Source: Melieria omissa (taxonomy: Eukaryota; Arthropoda; Insecta; Diptera; Ulidiidae). From it: DNA of 64,000 nucleotides. Both the position numbers and the translations under genes were made by a program. The stretch spans positions 85,164,450-85,228,449 of the forward strand of contig OZ020269.1 of the NCBI GenBank assembly GCA_963971225.1, in the 5' to 3' direction. Below the pieces are notes generated by a model. That model ran no database searches. It was not told the DNA's origin and saw only the letters and a list, made by a program, of their open reading frames with translations. Positions 57,944-64,000 of this stretch are shown in pieces; the first letter of the stretch is position 1; the number at the start of each line of letters is the position of its first letter.

Positions 57944-58981
57944 TGTCTTAAGTTTTTAAAACTTCTTGCTTAACTTGGTCTGCTAAAGAGCCCAAAACTT
58001 TGCAAATAAAACAACACGCAAAAATATAAACACTACTCAACGCGCGTGCTGTTGTGAAAAGAAAGATTGGAGGTTATGTTGGAGCTGACAGCCGATGATG
58101 TTGGGCTAGAGGTGTTTAATAAAGTTTTCCGTGTAAACAAATCGCAGGGTTGCAGTTGTGGGTCGCCCAACTCTCCAACTTTCATCCAACGTTATTTGAA
58201 CAGAACGTATAAGCATTACACGATTTGCGGATTTTTTTTCGAACTGTTCATTGAATGAGAGTGTAATTTTGAATGTGCATTGAATATAATATCAGTGACT
58301 CAAATTAACTTATTCGCTGACCAAAACAAACAAATCTCCACAGTGAAACGATGTGCACAGCACTCACACTGAACACACTCTACGAGTGCATAAATTCCAA
58401 TAGCCCGAATGTGACAGTTGCAGCAACAGAAAATTCCATTATGGCTCCAACAGCAGCTTCAGTAGTTTCGTAGTGCATTTTTTAGTTTCTCAAAATGTAT
58501 TTAAAAACGGTAAAATTTAAGAAAAAATACAACAGATATGTGTAGTTAAATGTGTAGGAAGTGGTTTTAATAGTTTACTAGTGTTAGTTTTAGAGCAAGT
58601 GTCAAAACAAAGTGCAAGTGCAGCTACATTGAATTTCACAAGTAGTCGTCCGGCCCCCGTTTGTACACTTATTTCGTGCGTGTTGTTTTTGCTTTTGTTT
58701 GCGTTTTCTGGTTGGTTGCATTTTTTGTTTTGCCAACCTAGAGCAGTGGTGCAAAAGTCTTGTTGTGCGGGCGGGGCTGTGGTGAACGGAAATAGCAACA
58801 ACAGCGGTGGCAAAAAGACAGCTCAACCACTTGAATGTTGAGTGGTGTCCGATCACACCGTCGTACACCAGCTAACTGGAATGGGATGAATGTTTTGTTG
58901 CCATCCGATCGATGAACTATTAGCGGGGATGTTAAAGCAGAATTTTTGAGCAAGGTTTGAACCTGATACGCAAAAAAGGAA
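57944..58981. promoter_or_regulatory. Shared upstream region of Ns2 and POSH
   Basis: The divergent start codons are 1038 bases apart. The region next to Ns2 (57944-58060) must hold its 5' untranslated sequence and start. The part from roughly 58400 to 58981 probably includes the POSH 5' untranslated region, since several stops and short upstream ATGs precede its start codon. No TATA box or clear initiator could be fixed, so the exact start sites are unknown. Confidence 0.5.
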
Positions 58982-61900
58982 ATGGACGAACACACACTCA
59001 ACGATCTGCTGGAGTGCTCCGTTTGTCTAGAGCGCCTGGACACCTCCTCCAAGGTGCTACCATGTCAGCACACATTTTGCCGCAAGTGCTTAGAGGTAAG
59101 AGGCTAATTTGCTGTGCAATCTAAATCGTGTTATATATTTAATACCGCCCCCGCAGGTGATCGTCTCCAGTCGCCAAGAGTTGCGGTGCCCCGAGTGTCG
59201 TGTTCTGGTCGATATAAAAATAGATGAGCTGCCACCAAATGTGCTCCTAATGCGGATATTGGAAGGTGCGTTTAGAAGGCGCTGGCGCTATCGGTGTCGC
59301 TATTCTAATTGGATGGGAGGAGGGTAGGGCGAGCGGTATGCACTGTATCAGGGGCGCTTGCAACACCGCACCAGTAGCACAGCCCACACTTAATTAGTTG
59401 GGCCACAACTAAAAATACATTGCCGCCGCGCTCGCAGTGGCAGCTGCGGCAAGCACTAAACAAAGAACTTCTTTGTATTGTGCAAGTTGTTGTTGTTTAA
59501 ATAGTGACGGTGGTGACTTTTCCCCCGCACAAATATTTATTTGCATATGAAAAACTGTAATCGGTTATTTTGCAGCGTTTTCGTACCTCTGCACATGAGA
59601 CTCCTACTGCTTGTGATATCTTTTTTTAAAGTTTTATTAAACAGTTTATTTAATACGCCAAGTCACTTGTGAACTTATTCTAAATTAGCCTTGTAGAAGC
59701 AATTTCAGGTTAGCATTTTGCAACCGAGTTCATGTCCTTTTCTGAAAAATATTGCAAGGAAATGCTTATAAAAGTTTGTGCCGTGATTTTGATTTTCAAT
59801 TCAACAAATCTTTCTCCCTCCACTTCCCTGAGCTTTCCTTTTTTTAATTGTCCTCCCTGTGTATTTTCTCTTTTCTATTTTCCTTTTAATTTTCTTTTCC
59901 TAATGTCCTAAGTTCGTTCAGTTTGCCTTTCGTATATTTCATAGCTTTACTCAATACTTTTGTATTCCTAAATTTTACCTTATTTGCTTCATTGCACTTC
60001 TTTCTATTGCTTTTGGTTTCGGGTTCTCTGTTAATTTTAGTGGTTATTCCCTTTTCATTCCACTTTATTTAATTCTATTTATGTTTTGGAGTTATCTTCT
60101 CCTTACCCAACTTTGTTTTCGTCAACCTCTTTCATTACCACTTAATCCTTCCACCTGTTTTTCCTTCAATCCTTTGGTAAACATTCTTAAACTCTCGACT
60201 ACAATCTTATTAATCGTTTCCTCTCTCACGCCTTGTCAACTTACAGGCATGAAAAATGCCGCCGCCTCCGCCGCTAAATCGCAGCAACCACAACAGCACC
60301 ACCACCAACAACAACAGTCCAACCAACAGTTCAGACAGTCCAATTCACCCAGCGATAATAAAATCGAATTGCAAAAGTTGAATGAGAAGCTACAGCAACA
60401 ACAAATCAAACTGCAGCTGCTACAGAAAAAACTGCTGCACGACCAGCAAAAACACAAACAGAACATACAGCAGCATCACCATCAACATGCACAACAACAG
60501 CAACTACAAACGTCTACTCAACAACAGCAACAACAACATGCGCAACAACAGCAACTACAAACGTCTACTCAACAACAGCAACAACAACATGCACAACAAC
60601 AGCAACTACACACGTCTGCTCAACAACAACACACACATACAAACTCAAGCAATGCTCCACCGACCGCTGTCGTTCCCTCGTCCCAATCACAACAGCAACA
60701 ATCACAAAACAGCAACATCGCCACAGGCGCACAGCGCCGCTGCCTGCTGCCGCACGCCTACGCGCTGTACGATTTCGATTCGCCAGAACCGACTGATTTG
60801 AGTTTCAAGAAGGGCGATCTGCTGATTCTAAAACGCAAAATCGACGCCAACTGGTATGTGGGCCAACTGAGCGGCAGCAGCGCCGAAGGCACCTTCCCCA
60901 TCAACCATGTGCAGGTGGTGGTGCCGCTGCCTGTGCCCACGCCACAGTGCATGGCAGTGTACGACTTCAAGATGCCACCCAACGAGGAACAGGGCTGCCT
61001 CACCTTCAAGAAGGGCACAGTCATCCATGTGATGCGACGCGTAGACCACAACTGGGCTGAAGGTCGCATCGGCACTACAATCGGCATTTTTCCAATTGCC
61101 TTCGTGGAGCTGAACGCGCTGGCCAAACAGCTGTTGGAAGCGAATTATGGGCGCACAAGTACGCCGCCATCGCCAACGTTGCCAATGGCTGCAGACAAAG
61201 CGCAACACCAGCAACCGCAGACACAGCAACAGTCGCGCAATCTGCCACCCATACCGCTGCTCGACCCCACCACCAATCCCGCTGGCAGCGAATCCACCAC
61301 ATCCTCTTCCGCCTCTCCGTCGGCCGCCTCGTCGAACGCCTCCTCTAATACAAACAGCCCGCAGTCCCTGAGCATCGCCACAACGGCAACCACAACCACG
61401 ACCACGGGCAGTGCGGGAGGCCACAGCTGCCCAACGTCCATGCCGAACAGTCCCAATCAGTCGCTGCCCACATCGCCACAACACGGCCAAATTAACGCGG
61501 CCAGCCTGGGCAGCGGCTCAAGCTCGGTGCGTTTTCGTGACAAACGCGAGAAACGACACTCGCTCAACGCCCTACTCTCGGTGGGTGGCATGAACGCAGC
61601 CGGCACTGCACCAGCGCTCAGCATTTTGCAGTCTAATCGCCACTCCGCGGAAATACTAAGCATGCCCAACGAGCCCATCGGTTCTGCAGCCGCTAATGTA
61701 TGGGTACACGGCACTGGGCAGGAAAACGCCATGCCGCAAAGTAGTGTTGCCCGCGAACAGCAGCAACCGCAGCCACCACCAACGCCGCACGGGCGCGTCA
61801 ATGTGCTGAAGACGAACGTGACCCAACAGCAGGTGCCGCCTACACTGCCATGGTGCTATCTGGCGCTGTACCCCTACAAGCCGCGAAAGAACGACGAGCT

Positions 61901-63736
61901 AGAGCTGAAGAAAGGTAAGCAACGAGTACACTTGTCGTTCTGTCTATTCATGCCCTGGATACTTTTAATTCGCTCTTTATGTTTGACAAAGGCTGCGTTT
62001 ACATTGTGACCGAACGCTGCCTGGACGGCTGGTTCAAGGGCAAAAACTGGCAAGACACAACCGGTGTCTTTCCCGGCAACTACGTCACACCGCTGCGCAC
62101 ACGCGACCAGCAGCAACTCATGCACCAGTGGAAGTATGTGCCGCTGCAGAGTACGCCTCCTGCAGCGAATAGCACTGTGATGCCGCCAACAAATGGCCAA
62201 AACAACAGCTCTGTGCCCGACTTGCCGCCGCGGCAACTAAGCAGCACGCTACCCATTTCATCGGTGTGGACCAAACCGCTGGGGCACACGGTCGAGGCAT
62301 TCTTCAACCGCCACAATAGTAAGGAAAAAGATGTCATCAGAGATAAAGATGCGGCCGGCAGACAAAAGGAGGCGGCCGCAGCGACTTCAACTACGCACAT
62401 GTCCACGTCGTGTTCATCGACATCGAGCGCTGTGCAGCTGATGAAACGCTTGGCTCACATTAAGTCGCGCTCAAAATCGCCCAGCACTGCGGCCATACAG
62501 CACCAGACAACAGCCCAACACCAGCACCAACTACAACAGCAGCACAATTCCATCCCTCACTACTCCATGGACAATCCAACATTTGAAGACGTGCAGCCAG
62601 CGCCTGTCGCCCCATTGAAGGCAACGTTACAGAACAGCAATGCGCATGCAGGGCAACTGCATCCGGTGCATGTACGGTAAGTGTGGGTGTTTGAGAATTT
62701 TACACGTATGTGGCTTTCACATCGTATATATTTTCTAGTTCCGGCTCGTGTCCCAGTCAGCTGCTACAGAATTTGCCGCACGATTTGCCTAGCACTGCAT
62801 CAGCTGCTGCCGCAGCCATGGTACATATCAACGAGAATATGCACAACTCGCAGCAACAGCCAACACAGCAGCAGCAACTGCAACAAGGCCAGCTACTACT
62901 GCAACAGCAACAGCAACACAAGCAGCAAATTTCACCATCACAAGTCACCTACGGTTCACAGCGTCTAAAGGGCAACAAAGAACGCCCACAATTGCCAACG
63001 TGCGTTTAGTATAGGACAACGTTCATTGTTGTACAGCTGATTTCAGATTATGTTATGATTTTTTTCTTTTTTCATGCTGACTTCAATCTCAACATACGCC
63101 AGTTCGCGACAATCAATGGATAGCACCGCGCTGCGTGTCATGTTCAACAATGCTACGCAACAACAGCCAACATCGAATTTACTGTTAGCCAAATGCGCAC
63201 AAGAACAACAACAACAGCAGCAGCACATATCCACGGCGAATACTGGCAATCACAGAAAGTGTCAAAGTCTGGACGCCAACACTTTGATGGCAGCTGCGCC
63301 GAGCAATGGCGGCGGCAATACAGCCATTGTTGCACCTTGTAATATAACAGCGGCTGCCATTGCAGCCAGTGCCACCACAAAATCATTGCAAAACACTAGA
63401 GAAAGGTGAACAAATAGTTTTAATCTTCATTCATTTTCATTTCAATTATTAATTTCGTTGTTGAATTGATAATTTTATTTAATTCATTTGCACGTATTAG
63501 TTGAGTTCTTATGTAATTTTCAATTGTTCCGTAACAAAAATTATTCTCTTCATGCTTGCAGTCGCTTTCGGTGCGTGGTGCCATATCCACCTAATAGCGA
63601 CGTCGAGCTGGAATTGCACGTGGGCGACATAATCTACGTGCAGCGCAAGCAGAAGAATGGCTGGTACAAGGGCACACATGCGCGCACCAATAAAACTGGT
63701 CTTTTCCCTGCCTCCTTCGTAGAGCCAGATATATAA
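58982..63736 (+). CDS. POSH: POSH, RING and four-SH3 scaffold / E3 ubiquitin ligase, 7 exons
   Basis: Exons 58982-59095, 59157-59265, 60247-61914, 61992-62676, 62739-62999, 63103-63405 and 63562-63736 join in frame to 1104 aa. All introns have GT/AG borders. The N-terminal C3HC4 RING uses Cys12, Cys15, Cys28, His30, Cys33, Cys36, Cys49 and Cys52 and is split by intron 1. A glutamine/histidine-rich stretch follows (about residues 90-230). SH3-1 (ALYDFD, about 245-303) and SH3-2 (AVYDFK, about 309-365) come next. SH3-3 ([21 protein letters not shown], about 610-667) crosses the exon 3/4 junction. SH3-4 ends the protein (CVVPYPP to [11 protein letters not shown]). This is the full domain set of POSH/SH3RF. 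In Drosophila POSH scaffolds TAK1-JNK signalling in immunity and apoptosis and acts as a ubiquitin ligase. The protein is longer than the ~840-890-aa relatives I know of because of glutamine and serine/threonine-rich linkers, including a 17-residue repeat. Confidence 0.96.
59266..60246 (+). other. POSH intron 2, with an extended pyrimidine-rich 3' half
   Basis: This is the only long intron of POSH (981 bp). From about 59800 to the acceptor at 60246 the plus strand is strongly biased to C and T, far longer than an ordinary polypyrimidine tract. It keeps an open frame of about 55 codons directly upstream of exon 3, which looks coding but has no relation to POSH and is removed by the splice. Confidence 0.7.
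60486..60638 (+). repeat. Coding 51-bp minisatellite in POSH
   Basis: Three consecutive units start at 60486, 60537 and 60588, each encoding a 17-residue [11 protein letters not shown] plus glutamines block (about residues 155-205). The units are almost identical at the base level, with a third-position C-to-A change and a few changes in unit 3. This points to recent copy-number change. Confidence 0.9.
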
Positions 63737-64000
63737 AACGCGTACGCACAGATGGAACTTGAGCATTTGTTTTTTGCTATTTCTTAAATCGTTTAGCTGT
63801 TTGAAATTGCAACTCGAATATTTGCAAATTGATTTTTTTTTCTGCGAAATTTTACACAGCTTAAGATGCAAAATTTGCTTTTTAATGATGTTCATTTTAA
63901 AAGCATTTTTACTATTATATTTTGTTTTTCATTTATTTATTTAATTTTCGCTTTTAAAGAGACTTAATTTCTTCTTTATTTTCTAATGGATGTATTTTAA
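63737..64000 (+). other. POSH 3' untranslated and downstream sequence
   Basis: AT-rich sequence after the POSH stop codon. No canonical AATAAA is seen on the plus strand before the window ends, so the transcript may end outside the window or use a variant signal. Confidence 0.5.

Noticed and set aside
60081..60246. Start codon at 60081 giving a longer N-terminus to POSH exon 3
   Set aside because: These codons lie in the pyrimidine-rich end of intron 2. Splicing at 60246/60247 joins the RING exons in frame and gives the known POSH order.

Overview
The window looks like nuclear DNA of a higher fly, most likely a tephritid-type fruit fly or close relative. The genes are insect-like and interrupted by many short introns (55-160 bp). 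Runs of CAA/GTT and CAG are everywhere. The mobile elements are insect classes, including a DD41D mariner of the type first described from Ceratitis rosa. The species is inferred from these features, not proven.

Layout. About 1-53.8 kb contains no host protein-coding gene that I can support. It is AT-rich intergenic or long-intron DNA filled with old mobile elements: two nested hAT-type elements inside a tRNA-derived SINE (0.96-2.14 kb), nine TTAA-flanked piggyBac-like miniature elements from four families, two PIF/Harbinger-like MITEs (one with two further elements nested in it), a dead DD41D mariner (6.27-7.55 kb), a dead RNase H-bearing LINE (31.6-32.8 kb), a ~140-bp tandem satellite (33.2-34.1 kb), a foldback-like long inverted repeat (36.2-37.4 kb), an intact-looking tRNA-derived SINE with a 13-bp target duplication (37.9-38.25 kb), a Tc1-like element with a mariner inserted in it (40.6-42.45 kb), a 330-bp tandem duplication (44.5-45.1 kb), and a dead reverse-transcriptase fragment (47.3-48.5 kb). 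Several GC-richer islands (about 8.9-9.35, 43.4-44.3, 50.0-51.0 and 51.7-53.2 kb) could be promoters or untranslated exons of a gene whose coding part lies outside, but nothing in the sequence proves this.

The right 9.5 kb is gene-dense and has three complete genes whose exon structures could be read in full: a PSME3IP1/FAM192A/NIP30 homologue on the plus strand (4 exons, 251 aa); the nucleolar GTPase Ns2 (GNL2/NOG2 type) on the minus strand (2 exons, 681 aa), tail to tail with the first; and POSH (RING plus four SH3 domains) on the plus strand (7 exons, 1104 aa), head to head with Ns2 across a ~1-kb shared upstream region. They act in separate processes: proteasome-activator binding, 60S ribosome assembly, and JNK-pathway scaffolding with ubiquitin ligation.

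The most interesting result is the match between the 3' end of the tRNA-derived SINE and the 3' end of the RNase H-bearing LINE. This is what a SINE/LINE mobilisation partnership leaves behind. Next come the perfect 25-bp hairpin inside the 140-bp satellite and the set of TTAA elements sharing CCCTTTCGG-like termini.
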